NCBI GenBank assembly: GCA_002049455.2
Contig: KV918767.1
Coordinates: 490,256-554,255, forward strand
Direction of reading: 5' to 3'
DNA length: 64,000 nucleotides
Source of the DNA: Porphyra umbilicalis
Lineage: Eukaryota; Rhodophyta; Bangiophyceae; Bangiales; Bangiaceae
How positions within the stretch are numbered: the stretch's first letter is position 1; every line of letters starts with the position of its first letter. The notes under the pieces were generated by a model. That model ran no database searches. It was given only the letters and a program-made list of their open reading frames with translations, and was not told where the DNA came from. Shown in pieces: positions 1-11,110 of this stretch. The position numbers and the translations under genes were made by a program.

Positions 1-1379
1 CCCGCCCTCCTCCTCCCCCGTGACCGGCCGCCTCCTCTTCTGTGTTCTTTTCTGTGTTTTCTTTACTTGATGTATTTCTTTCCCTGGACCCTTCTCATCG
101 CCTCCCCCCCGTCCCACCTCCGCCCCTTGTCGTGGAGTAGTCAGCTCGGCCCTTCGTGGCCGGTGACTCAAGCGCCGCGTCCGCCGCAGTACCGTCGCTC
201 CCCCTCCCCCTCCCCACTCCACGCTCCCCCCTCCCTGCTCACCGCTCTCTGCTCCCCTCTCGCCGCTTCCCCCTCCCCCCTCCGCCCCCCCCCCTTCAGC
301 ACCTCATTCCCCGCGCACCATGGTCCTCACCATGCTGTCCATCCACCAGTCCCTGTCGCCGTTGAGCAGCACCCTCGCGGCCGTCATTGCCATAAAGTCC
401 TCGTTCCGGTTTTCCTTTTGACCTCGTGGATATCGATGAATGATACGGTGTAGCGTTTGCTGCACGTCGCTTGGGATATCCTATAGGGTGACTCGGATAG
501 GCAGAGCTGTTGAAGACTTGGGGTTGCTCGTCAGTCCTGAGGTGCGGTAACTCCAAGCCTGGACTCTCGAGCCTGGGATCATGTGTCCGGGGGGGGGTTG
601 GTGTGGCCTGAATGGCCCTGTGGAGGTGAGAGCACGTGTGCGATTGCAGGTCATACAGGCAGGTCTACGTAGAGCACCCCTCAAGCCCCATTACAGAGGG
701 TAGAGCAGTGGAGTGTCATTTCGCACTCTCATCGTTCCAGGCGGTCAACGACAGCCTATCGTTAGTCATTCGGTGCACGTGACTGTCACTAAATATTGGA
801 CAGGAATTCTTCCCGATTTCCGAAACGAGGTGCGTGCATGGCATGGGGGCCGACCTCTCTGATGCATACGCCGGCGGACACGAACGCAGCGCGTAGGCAG
901 CACCGTCAAGATAAACATGCGGTGTCGTCCGGCTCTGCTGTTGTGCCCCGACGTCAACAATGTCAACGGGCCAAGCTAGCTTCTCGGCGGCCACACGCAA
1001 GAGACTGGAGTATCGCGCCCCAGCTGTAGGAGAAACTCTTGTCATCTCGCTTTTGCTCCCGTGAAAGGTGGAGTATGCTACGTAGGATGGCGTCGGCGGC
1101 CCACCCGACTCTTGTGTACTTGGAGCTGGTCACTCCACCGCCCTTGACCTGGGCTCTTTGAAGCCGGCAACTAACAGTACATGGTGAGAGAGAGCCTTGA
1201 CGCATTGACAGCCATGCGAGATGAGCCTGAAAGACCGAGGACGCTGACCTGGGGTAACCTTTCCTGACAGAGGACTGATTGGGGTCGACTGCCAGTCACT
1301 TTCGAGAAGAAAAAAACGTTAGACCCTTTGTTTTGGGTCTGCCTTGTTCCTCTACAGTCAATATCCGGTTATATGCGCT

Positions 1380-1407
1380 CCAGTTATATGACATGTCATA
1401 TAACTGG
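1380..1407. repeat. Perfect 28-bp palindrome
   Basis: Two 14-base arms meet without a spacer (half-site ccagttatatgaca). It is AT-rich, unlike the surrounding sequence. It may be a protein-binding site, or the remnant of a mobile-element end or excision. Confidence 0.8.
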
Positions 1408-1801
1408 GGGATTTTCCTTGCCCGAGGGCGCACAAGAACGCAGTATTCAACTGTTTGCAGACGACCGAGTCGCCCGAGGGCATCTCATTGGTCAGATCCT
1501 GCAGATGTGGCGACGCAGTCAGCAACAATCCAGCAACCTGGACAGCTGACCAAGTGCGCAAGGGTGTCATATAAGCGGATACAGACCTGTATCTTCTTCC
1601 CGACCCAAGTGTCATCTGCGCGTCTCCAAACCAGCAAGGGTACGGTCCGTTGACGGACCAAGGAGGTGAGAGCTGACAGATGCCGCACTGGTCCCGTCTC
1701 TCCCGCCCGCTCTTCCGCGGCAGTTTCGCCCACTTCGCCCCGTCGGCACGTCGCCCTGCCCGAGAGCCGCCGAGGACAACGTAGCGCCGCGTGGAAGCCA
1801 G

Positions 1802-1842
1802 CAGTTGGCACGATCATCGTGCCAACTGGCGGATGATCCGCC
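1802..1842. repeat. Two adjacent perfect hairpins
   Basis: The first inverted repeat has 13-base arms (cagttggcacgat) and a one-base spacer at 1802-1828. It runs directly into a second with 7-base arms (ggcggat) at 1828-1842. A third palindrome lies 110 bases downstream, so the region is enriched in cruciform-capable sequence. Confidence 0.8.
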
Positions 1843-1954
1843 ATTCGGCCCAGGATCAGAGTTACGGTCCCTGGCAGCGGGCTTCCCGCGTGTTTCACGT
1901 AGAACCCCCAAATCTGGGCGTGAGTGAGAGCGACCCAAGCGGCGCCCTTACAGG

Positions 1955-1981
1955 GTTCCACCCCCTTCAAGGGGGTGGAAC
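1955..1981. repeat. Perfect 27-bp palindrome
   Basis: Arms of 13 bases (gttccaccccctt) surround one central base. No gene adjoins it closely enough to call it a terminator. Confidence 0.8.
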
Positions 1982-3145
1982 AAGTTGCTGGGCTCCACGC
2001 CCGTACGGAACCAAAATCCAGCGCACGCTATTCGGGCTGGCGCGGGGGACCTGACTCCTCCGCCTCGTATCCCGTATCAAATCTGGCAGTTCATTGGCCG
2101 CGGCGCTGGAACCCGCACTTGTCATGCTCGGCAGGCCCCCGGCGCACCCAGGGTGTCAAGAGTGGTGGGAGACGCGGACGGAGCCGCGGGCGCCGCGTCG
2201 GGATCCGCCGCGCACGGCGGCGACCCCGCAGGGCAGACTCGGAGGGAACGCGGTGCCGCATGGCGCGTGGCACGCACCGCGGGGGCGGACCAGCCGTTGG
2301 CGACGGTGCGTCGGCAGTCAACTCGCACAGGGTTTGTTTGGGGCGCACCCGCACGCGCCATTGCCCCTGCCCCGTTGGTTGCGGCTCGTCCGCACTTGGG
2401 ATGCGCGGCGCGCGAGCGTAGTGACCTGGATGTTGCGGAAAAGGGCGGCGCCGGCTTCCCCCGGGAGGGTGCCGCGACACCGCCTTTTCGCTGAACGCGT
2501 GTACCTTGCAGCGGCGCGAGGCCGAGCTGTGTGCTGTGCGGCGCGCGAGCATCCGTGTCGCGCGGGAAGGCGGTGGTGGGGGGGCTTCTCCCATTGCCCG
2601 ACGGGCCACGGTGTTGGATCCGGCGGCACGCGCCGGGCAATCCGCCGTGTGGCAGGCGAGGGAGTGACAGGGCAGGCTCATCCGGGCACCTTGCTGGCGA
2701 TCCCCCGCTGTCAATGACCTGGCGATTGCCGCGTGGCTTCGTCCTGTGCCCGTACGCGCCGGCCGTCAGCCCCACCGACCTCTTCCAGTGGAAAGCACGC
2801 CTCCACCACGCCACCCAGAAACAAGGCCAACGCACCGTGCTGCCATGCCAAACAACCCACCGGGGAGGTACGCTCCACTTGGCAGACCGCGCGGGCTCGG
2901 CACGCGGCTCTGTCGTCCGGCCTAGCCTGCAGGCCCTGATGGAGCTGCGCGACGGCCGGGCAGCGTCACTGGCAGTGGTGGTCCACCCCGACCCACCGCG
3001 GGCTGACCTCGCCGTGCTGCTGCTGCTGCGGCTGCGGCGCGATGGCTTTGGCCGCGTGGGGCCTAGCAATGCAGCGGACGGTGCCGCTGCGGCACACTCC
3101 CGCGGCAACTGCCCCACCCGCCGCCGTCGGCAATAACCAGAGGCG

Positions 3146-3153
3146 GATAAAAG
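3146..3153 (+). promoter_or_regulatory. TATA-like element for the Cys-rich gene
   Basis: The sequence gataaaag stands out in GC-rich surroundings about 150 bases upstream of the ATG at 3305. The leader between them is C-rich and contains no ATG in good context. The assignment as a TATA box is inferred from position and composition only. Confidence 0.35.
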
Positions 3154-3304
3154 CCTCGGGTGCACGGGGACCCCGAGCAACCCGGCAGCTCAACCCCGCA
3201 GCAGCTCAGCAGCAGTCCCCCACCGGCATCGGCGCAACCAACCTCCCGCCCGTGCCTCCCATCTTTCTCCCCTTCTCCAAGCACGCCCCCCCCCTACGGC
3301 CGCC

Positions 3305-4315
3305 ATGGGCGCCTTCAAGCAGGTGCTGTTCGCCGCGGCGGTCGCCACCGCCGTCGTCGCGGCGGTGGCCACCCCCGCCGCCGCCACCGCCCCCCGCTGC
3401 ACCATGCACAAGTACAAGTGCGGCGTTGACCCCCGCCGCTGCTGGGTCAAAAAGGGCTGCGCCAAGTACGGCTGTGACAAGACCGTCACCTACCCCTGCT
3501 ACGGCACCAAGACGGTCAAGTACGATTGTCCCAAGCCGTCCCCGGCCACGTGCAAGAAGGAGGTCACCAAGCACCGCCCGTGCACGAAGCACCGCACCAA
3601 GTGGGTGCCCAACGGCTGCACGCGCAACGTCAAGCAGGCGTACAAGTGCAAGAAGGACGGCTTCAAGCCGTGCCGCAAGAAGCGCGTCGTCCACAAGCCG
3701 TGCAAAAAGACCGTGCACGTGCCGTGCAAAAAGTATGTGACCGCCACGTGCACGCGCCACGTGAAGAAGACGTGCCACAAGACCATCAAGCGCGCCTACT
3801 CGTGCGATAAGCGCGTCACCAAGCACGTGCCGTGCGACCGCCCGCACGGCCGTCACCCGTGGGCGGCCAAGACGGCGCGCTGGTGCAAGAAGGTCGTCAC
3901 CGTCAAGGACACCTGCTACAAGCACGAGCGCGTCGCCCGCGACTGCTCGTACGTGCGCAAGTATGCGTGCAAAAAGGCGGTGCAAGGGCGGTGCCCCAAG
4001 GTCGTCCACCGCACGTGCCCCGTCTCGGAGCCCTATTGGGTGAAGTGCCCCACCGTTGTGTATGGCCGCTGCTACCGCCACGTCACGCAGCGCTATGGGT
4101 GCAAGAAGACGGAAACGTACCACGCCCGCTGCCCGTACAAGGCGTACGACTGGGTCAAGTGCGTCAAGCACCGCATCGTCAAGAACGGCTGTGCCAAGCA
4201 GGTTCGCTACGCCAAAAAGTGCACCAAAAAGGTCCACGTGCGCCACTGCTGCGCGCGCCCGACGCACGTCAAGGTGTGTGCGCCCAAGTACTGTACCAAG
4301 CGCGTGTGCAAGTAG
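3305..4315 (+). CDS. Secreted Cys/Lys-rich repetitive protein
   Basis: The single-exon ORF gives 336 residues and ends in TAG. The start is the first ATG after a C-rich leader (gccgccATGG context). Residues 1-28 form a signal peptide with an alanine/valine hydrophobic core and an Ala-rich cleavage zone. The mature part is very basic and holds about 36 cysteines spaced mostly 7-12 residues apart. They sit in short recurring contexts such as VPC, HKPC, GRC and NGC, each flanked by Lys, Arg, His, Thr and Val. The regular spacing suggests tandem decay of a short ancestral unit with one or two cysteines. No enzymatic domain is visible. The composition suggests a disulfide-cross-linked extracellular or cell-wall matrix protein that could bind polyanions such as sulfated galactans. 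That role is inference. Coding quality is excellent: there is no competing frame with sensible composition and no homopolymer break. Confidence 0.85.
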   Translation: MGAFKQVLFAAAVATAVVAAVATPAAATAPRCTMHKYKCGVDPRRCWVKKGCAKYGCDKTVTYPCYGTKTVKYDCPKPSPATCKKEVTKHRPCTKHRTKWVPNGCTRNVKQAYKCKKDGFKPCRKKRVVHKPCKKTVHVPCKKYVTATCTRHVKKTCHKTIKRAYSCDKRVTKHVPCDRPHGRHPWAAKTARWCKKVVTVKDTCYKHERVARDCSYVRKYACKKAVQGRCPKVVHRTCPVSEPYWVKCPTVVYGRCYRHVTQRYGCKKTETYHARCPYKAYDWVKCVKHRIVKNGCAKQVRYAKKCTKKVHVRHCCARPTHVKVCAPKYCTKRVCK

Positions 4316-5309
4316 ACACTGTTGGCGCTGTGCGGGTGGGAGCGGCGGCTCGGCGTGGCCAATGGTCCGAGACGTGGGGGGGCCGCTGGGGTGTGCGGGT
4401 GGCCGGCGGCGATCGCCGCGTCGGCCATCCACGGCGCGAAACCTGACTGTCTTTTTTCTCTGCTGGTGTGCCTTTTCCAAGTAAACAACTGCTGCTTTTC
4501 TTTCCATCCAACGCGCCCGCGAGGCGGGCGCCGTCCCAGCGAGCAACCGGGCCAAAGCCAAAACACAGCCCCGCGTGGAGGCGCGCGACGGAGCGAGCGC
4601 CCCGTCGTCGCGCTGCCCCCCTCACCCCAACCCCAGCCGACACGCGTGGGCCCTTTGAGGCGGCTACGCCGTGGGGCCTCGGTGCGGACGGCTGCGGAGC
4701 CGGCCACACGGCGCAGGGTGACCCTGCCCATGGTCGCACGCACTGGGGGGGCACCCGCGCGTCAGCCGCCCCCCGACGGAAACGCCCTACGCGTCTGACG
4801 CTGCGCACCAGGCGCAGCGGGGCGGCACGCCACACGGGCGAGACGGCGCGCGGCCGACGGCGCGCGTCGGCCACTGCCGGGCGCTCCCCCGCCCCCGCGC
4901 GCGGGCGACCGACCCCCGTTGGCGGCCCGCAAGGGCGCCCACGACCGCCGGCGGCCGGGCACCCCCCCCCACCACCCCCCCCACGCACGCGCGCAGCCCA
5001 CCCCACCCCCCCCGCCCCGCCCCCCCCCCGCACCCCCCCCCCCCCCCCCCAACCGGCCCCGCCGGCGCCCGCCGGCACCCCGCCGGCCGCCGCCGCCGCC
5101 CCGGCCAGTCCGCCGCGGCACGCGGCCGCGAGAGACTCGCGTCGGTACGCACGCGCAAACGCAGTTTAGAGATCAAAAATCGGCCGCTGCCCCCGACCCG
5201 CCGTGTCGCCCCGCCGCTCCCACGCACCACCCACGGACCCCCCTCCCACCCCCACGCCCCACCCCCCCCCCCCCCAGTCCCCACCCCCCCCCCCCCCCCC
5301 CACCCCACC

Positions 5310-5819
5310 TCACGCGTGCTCCTCCCCCCCCCCGCGCCCGCCGTCAAGTGGTCCACCCACGCCGCCCGCGCCGCCGCGTCGCGCGCCGCAAACGCATACT
5401 TGCGCCGCGCCGTGGCGAGGGTAAAGGCGGTCCCGCCGCCCCCCCCGCCGCCTCCGCCTCCCCCCCCTCCTTCCCCCCCCCCCCCCCCCCCCCAAGCGGC
5501 GACGCCCCGCCGCCGCCGCCGTCGAGTCGGCGAGGACGACCATGAGGCTGTGGCGGAGGCCGACGTCCCCCCCCCCCGCGTCGACGCCGCGCGTGTCGGC
5601 TTTGAAGAGGAAGAGGACCGGCCCAAAGTAGGCGTGCTCCACCACCGACGCGCACCGGCGGTGCCACACGGGGAGGAGGCGGGAGCGCACCCACAACTCC
5701 CCGTGCGCGCGGCTGCGCGCGCCTGTAGGTGGGGGGGGGGGGGGTGGGGGGGGGGGGGGGGGGGGGGCCCACCCCGCCCGCCAACGCGACCGCGTACAGG
5801 GTGGACGGTGGCGGTGGGG

Positions 5820-5856
<37 letters not shown>

Positions 5857-7995
5857 GTGGCCGCGGCGGGCGGGCGCGTCGGCGTCGGGCGAGCCGGCGC
5901 CGTCGCCGGCGCCGACGCCAACGTCGACGCCGAGCTGCCGCAGGCTGTGGCGGAGCTCCTCCCCAATGCGCACGGAGCAGCGCTCGAGGTCGCGCACCGC
6001 CGCCGCGGCGGCGGGGCCCCGCGACATGCGGTCGGGCACGTCGACGGTCACGCCGTCGGCGTCAGCGTCGGCGGCCGACGCGCCCCGCGGGCACGGCGGG
6101 CGGGCGGCGCCGCCCGCGGCGGCCGCCGCGGGCGCGCCCCACCCGGCCGACGCGGCCGACGCGTCCGCGGCCCCGTCGACGGCCGCTGACGCGTCGGCCG
6201 GGGAGGGCGGGGGGGGTGGCGACGGGGCAAAAACGGCCGTGGCGGGGACTGCCACCGCCACGGGGGGGCGGCGGCGGCGGCGACCGCCGCCGCCGCCGCC
6301 CACGGGGGGGGGTCCCCCTGACCCCCAAGTGTCGGGAAGGTCGGCTGCACCGACGGCGCGCGGGCGGCGGCGGCAGACGCCGCCGCCGAGAGCGCAAGCG
6401 GCGGCGGCGGCGGCGCCACGTCGGCGCCGAGCCGCGCCACTGGCGGGCGCGGCAGCCGACCCGCCGACGGCGGCGGCGGCGGCGCCGCCGCCACCGCCAC
6501 CCCCTCCCCTGCGTGCGCACTCCCCCCCACGGCGCCGCCGACGAGGTCCGACAGCGACGGCCGCCGCGGCGGCGGCGGCCACGCCAGCGGGCCCCCCTCC
6601 CGCCCCACCGACGGCGGCGGCGGCAGCGCCGCCTCGTACCGCCCCGCCGGCGGGGCGGCGCCCAATTCCGACAGCGACGGCCGCCGCGGCGGCGGCGGCC
6701 ACGCCGCCGGCACGTCCGTCCCGGCGGCCGCCGGCGGCGGCGGCGGCGGCGGCCACGCGCGGCGGGCGACCGCCGGCGGTGGCGGCGGCGGGTAGAGGGG
6801 CGGCGGTGGGGGCACCGCCGCCAGCCCCGCCGCCGGCGACACGGGCGACGGCGGCGTGGCGGGCGGCGGCGGCGGCGGCGGTGCGTCGTGGCCGGGGGGC
6901 CGCGCGGCCCAGCCGCCGCGCCCAAACGCGGCGCGCGGGGGCGGCCGCGCGCTCGTGGGCGTGCGCCCGCCGCCGGCGCTCCCCCCCCCCCCAGACGAGG
7001 TTGACGACGCGGAGCAGGCAGAGGAGGAGGAGGGGAGGCCCCGCGAGCGGGCCCCCGGGGGTGGCGGCGGCGGCGGCGGCGGCAGGTCGGCCGACCGCCC
7101 GACGGCGGCCGCGTCGGGGTGCACGCCCGTGGCGGTGGCCGCCGCCACGCGCGGCGGCCACATGTCGTGCAGAGCCGCCAGGGGGGGGGGGCGCACCGAC
7201 CGCGGGCCGGGGGGGCGGGGCCCCTTGCCGGCCGGTTGGCGGCGGGGGAGCTCGACGGCGGCGACGCCACCGCGGCGGCCGGCGGCGGCGGCGGCCGGCC
7301 AGCCGCCCGCCGCCGGTGCGGCGGCCGCCGACGGGGGCGCCTCCACGGCGGCGGCGGCGGCACACGCGCGGCGGGCGCCGCCGAGGTCGAGGGCCGGCGG
7401 CGGCGACGGCGGCGCCGCCCCGGCCCGCGCCGCCGCCCCGACGGCGCTCGTCAGCAGCGGCAGCGACGGGAGGGACGGGGGCGACGGCGGGGGCGAGCCC
7501 CCCGTCGCCGCCGCCGCAAGGGCGGCCGCCCACTGCCGGCGCCGCTGGTACGGCGCCGCGTCGACGCGGTCGTCGGCACTGGCGGCGGCAGCGTCGGCGG
7601 CAGCGACGGCGGCGGCGGCACGGCGGGGCGCGCGCGCCCCCCCCCCCGCCCCGTCCGACTCCCCACCACCCCCGTGCCCCTCTGCGTCGGAGCGCTCGCT
7701 ATCCACCTCCCCGACGGCGGCCGCCACGTCCCCGCCGTCGAGCTCCCCGGCCGACGCGACGGGGGTGACGGCGGCGGCGAGGGCGGCGGGCGCCGGCGCC
7801 GCCGGCAACGGCGGCGGCAGCCGCCGCGACGCCGCGGCCGCCGGCGGCGGCGGCGGGCGGGAGACGCTCCACCGCGCCGCGCCGCGGGCGGCGGCCGCGC
7901 GCGGCACCCCCCCCGCCGGTGCGGCTGGTGGCGGCGGCGGCGACGGCGCCGCCGACGGCGGCGGCGACATATTGTCCCACGGCCGGTCGGGGGTG

Positions 7996-8039
<44 letters not shown>

Positions 8040-8684
8040 ACCGCCGCCGCCGCCGCCGCCGCCCGACACACCGCCGCCACCCCCCCCGCCCGCCCGCGGG
8101 CGGCGCGGCGTGCCGCGCGCGCCGCGGCGCCACCCCCCCCCCCCCCCCCCCCGCCGACCGCGTCGACAGGCGGCGCGCCGACAGGGAGGAGGCCGACGCG
8201 CGGCGGGACGGGGGCGTGCCGCCGGCGCCGCCGCCGACGGCGACGCTGCCGTCGCCGGCGGCCGCCGCCGCGACCGCGTCGGCGGCGGCGGCGGCGGCGA
8301 GCCACCAGCCGCCGCCGACGGCGGCGGCGGCGGCCGATGAGGCCGACGCGGGGCACCCCGCGCCGGCCGACCCGATCCCGCCGCCGCCCGTGCCGCCGGC
8401 GGTGCAGTCGCTCACGCTGCGCCGCCGCCCGTCTGCCGTCATTGGCGGCGGCGGCCGAGCGGCGGCGGCGGCCGCAACGCCGGCGGAACGCCACAAGCCG
8501 CGGCGGCCGCGGCGGCCGCGGCGGGCGTCGGCATGGTCGGTGGCGGCGGCAGCAGCGGCAGCAGCGGCGGCGGCGGCGGGCTCGTCCACATTGCCGGCGG
8601 CCGACAGCCGCCGGTGCGGCACGCCGCGGGCGACGGTCGGGGGGGGGCGCCGGCGCCCGCGGGCTTGGGGCGCCGCGCAAGCAT
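5310..8684 (-). CDS. PH-domain protein with long Ala/Pro/Gly-rich region (frame breaks at homopolymers)
   Basis: The C-terminal part, about 5690-5330, reads as a pleckstrin-homology domain. Its first half has GELWVRSRLLPVWHRRC, followed by a strand-rich stretch ending VGLRHSLMVVLADS. The last strand and helix read FTLATARRKYAFAARDAAARA plus WVDHL, with the invariant tryptophan of the PH helix. The two halves lie in different frames, separated by the 5467-5493 C run. Upstream is a low-complexity region with a repeated serine motif (RRPSLSEL and RRPSLSDL near 6.5-6.7 kb) and a charged stretch around VRDLERCSVRIGEELRHSL (about 6.0 kb). Frame also changes near 8640, 8141-8155, about 6300 and 5728-5767, each at a G/C run. 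ATG at 8684 is one possible start, but the frame stays open upstream into a further exon through the intron at 8697-8798. Likely role: lipid- or membrane-associated scaffold. Exact ends are uncertain. Confidence 0.55.
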
Positions 8685-8696
8685 CGCGGCGGGGGG

Positions 8697-8798
8697 CTAG
8701 GGGTGGGGGGGGGGTGAGGGGTCGGGGGCGTGAGGGGGGGAGGGGGTGAGGAGTGGGGGGAAGCGGCAAAAGGGGGACCCCCAAAGGCGAGCGCCTAC
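8697..8798 (-). other. GT-AG intron, 102 bp
   Basis: On the minus strand the donor follows an AAG codon (VTVK) with gtaggc. The acceptor is a C-rich tract ending cccctag, after which the reading frame continues in phase 0 to the ATG at 8684. Frame continuity on both sides supports a real intron. It implies a coding exon upstream (from 8799 towards about 9.1-9.7 kb) for the PH-domain gene. Confidence 0.5.
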
Positions 8799-9748
8799 CT
8801 TGACCGTGACGCGCGCGCACCGGCGGCCGCTCGGGCGCCGGTGGGGCGGAGATGCGCGGCGGCGCGAGGGTGGGGCGCCGACGCGGACCGGCGGCGGTCG
8901 ATGCGCCCGCCGGGGGGGTGGCGGCGGGGCGGGCGGGCGGGCGGGCGGGCAGGCGGGCGGGCGGGCGGGCGGGCGGCCCCGCCCCGCCGCCGCCACGCGG
9001 ACGGCGCGTACAGTGGGGGGCACAACGACCCGCCGCCCCCCGCCCGCCCGCGCGGCGGGATCGCCGCCCGCGCGCGCGCGCCGGCGGCGGGGCGCGCGCC
9101 GCGGCCGCCCCCCCGGCGTCCCCTCCACGGGGCGCCCCCCCCCCCCCCCCCCGCGCGCACGCGCGGGCGGCGGCGCGCGGGGTCCGCCACCGGCCCGCGG
9201 GCGGGGGCGGCGGCCACGTCACCCCCGCGGCGGCGGCGGCGGGGCCCCCCCCGCCCCACCCCCCCCCCCCCGCGGGCGTCGAGGGCGGCGGCGGGTCGGC
9301 GCGGCCGACCGACTGTACGCGCAGACGCAGCCGCCGCGGCGACGCGGCGGCGGCGCCGCCGCCGGCCCCCCGCCGCCGCGGCGGCGGGCGCGCGGCGCAA
9401 CGGCAGCGCGGGGCGGGGCGCCGCGGCGCTGCCGCGCGTGCGCGCCGACGCGGGGGCGGGGCGGCGGCCGGGCCGCCGCCGCCGCCGCCGCCGTGCGCGC
9501 GGCCGCCGCGGCGTGCGCGGCGGTGATCTGGGCACACCCCGCCGCTGGCCGACGCGGGGGGGGGTGCCGCTTGGCGCCCGCGCGCGGCCGCGGGAGCGAC
9601 CGCTGCGGCGGGTCGGTTGTCGCGCGCCGGCGCGGGGTGCAAGCGGCGCAACGCGCGGGGTCGTGGGATCATGCAGATCCCACGACAAATGATTGGGCGC
9701 CGACGTGCCAAGCGGCGCGGCCGCCGCGCGCAAGTAGGTGGGTTTCAC
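8799..9748 (-). other. Probable 5' exon of the PH-domain gene; GC-rich, includes (GGGC)n
   Basis: Several minus-strand frames are open here and I cannot choose the right one. Sensible-looking segments (for example one with IDRRRSASAPHP, near 8.9 kb) switch frames, as in the rest of this gene. A (GGGC)n microsatellite occupies about 8925-8977. Beyond about 9.6 kb composition changes, and an AT-richer intergenic sequence begins near 9.75 kb. Confidence 0.3.
9660..9686. repeat. Hairpin, 11-base perfect arms, 5-base loop
   Basis: The arms gtcgtgggatc and gatcccacgac enclose the loop atgca. It lies upstream of the minus-strand PH-domain gene in its likely promoter or 5' leader. Confidence 0.7.
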
Positions 9749-11110
9749 AAAGCCGCCAGGACCCAGACCCGCCTCAAAAAAAAGGATCTGTCAACCTTCG
9801 AATCTCAAAAGCACCGCAACGTGGTCCATCACCAATGCTTCCACAGGTTTTAGGCACAAGGTGGTGTCCAGGATTTCGACCGTAACGCGGAAAAATACAA
9901 AACATGTTGAGCTGGGAGGCAGGTAAGTACAGTGTCACAGCTGTTGGCGTCAGTCTCGAAGAATCCAACCGTGGAGCCCCGTACAACGCGCATGGGGCCT
10001 CTCGATGAAACACTCTCCTTCCGAGCACAAAATGGGTCTAAGATAGCCAACCATGGGCGTCCCTCTTGTCATTCATGAAACACAAATGTCGACTTATACT
10101 ATGAAGTGACCTGAGCGGAGCGAAACAGGCTCATGCCCGTTTTGTCTCGGCTGCGTACCACGCCATCGCAGCTCGTTTCGAGCAGTGGACGCTGTGTGAA
10201 GAGCGTAAAGGCATGTTTTGATATTGTACCTGAATGACAGCGCTATGGGTTCCGTACACGTGATGTGCACGGGGTGGCGCGGCCACGACGTGTGGCTCTT
10301 GACATTGTGAAGGGGGCGAGCTTGAGCGGCCTGTGTCGAGCAATCGTGAGCACTACGTTTAAGTGCACTACACGACTTGAACAACTTAAGCGCCCGGGGC
10401 GAATGATATCTGACTTTATTGTAGCTGCAACTAACTTCCAACAATTGGCCAGCGTGGCAACGCCGCCCAAATGACAGATTCGGGCGACCCCCTAAGACCG
10501 CCAGGACCCCTCTGGTACCAGACCCCTCCCAGCTAGTTTAAGTGAAACCCCCTAGTGACGTGGACCGGGAGTGCGCCGCACTGTAAACGTTGCCCGACTT
10601 GCGCAACGCGGTGGGATCCGCCGCCGGGCACGCGCGGCGGTCGTACCACGCTGGCGGGGCAAACCGCGTGGCGCGCGCCGCGGCGACGCCACACGGCGTG
10701 TCGTACCGTCGCTGGCGCGCGGGTCGTGGCGGCACCCGCTGCCGACGCGCACCGCCCGTCGACCGCGTGCGTGGTCCGTGCCGTCGCCGTCGTCCCGACG
10801 ACAGTGCAGCGGGCCGGCGCTCCCGCCGTCGCCGTCGCACCGCGCGCCGCAGGCCGCGTCCCGGTCGGGGACGCCCCCGCCGGCCGGGCCGTGGGCGGTT
10901 GGACGCTCCTACGTGGCCACCCTGCACGCGGGCGGCGGGGACCCTCACCCCACACACGCGGTGGGCACACCCACGCCAGCGGCGGGAGCGTGGGCACGCT
11001 GCGTTCAGGGGCGAGTGAGTGGTTTAAAAAAAAAAAAAAAACAGGAGCGGCGCATCGCACAGGCACGCCTACGCCCCGTTCCCTTCCCCCCCCCCCCCCC
11101 CCGCCGCCGC
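9749..11110. other. Intergenic region
   Basis: The sequence is AT-richer up to about 10.5 kb and GC-rich after that. It contains no ORF with convincing composition. It separates the 5' side of the PH-domain gene from the 3' end of the IBtk-like gene. A 16-base A run lies at 11026-11041. Confidence 0.5.

Larger units (their letters stand above)
1..3130. other. Intergenic / unassigned 5' region
   Basis: I see no supportable gene here. The first 420 bases are pyrimidine-rich, like a 5' leader or UTR. They hold one short ATG frame (320-421, 33 codons) in a reasonable start context, but nothing argues that it is translated. From about 2.1 to 3.1 kb the GC-rich sequence is open in several frames on both strands. 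Those frames have arginine-, proline- and alanine-rich translations without domains, which is typical of shadow frames in GC-rich DNA. The notable contents are the perfect palindromes at 1380-1407, 1802-1842 and 1955-1981. Confidence 0.5.

Noticed and set aside
5316-7768. Plus-strand ORFs of 560-680 codons across the PH-domain gene
   Set aside because: They are Arg/Pro/Gly-rich antisense shadows. The minus strand carries the PH domain and the protein-like segments.
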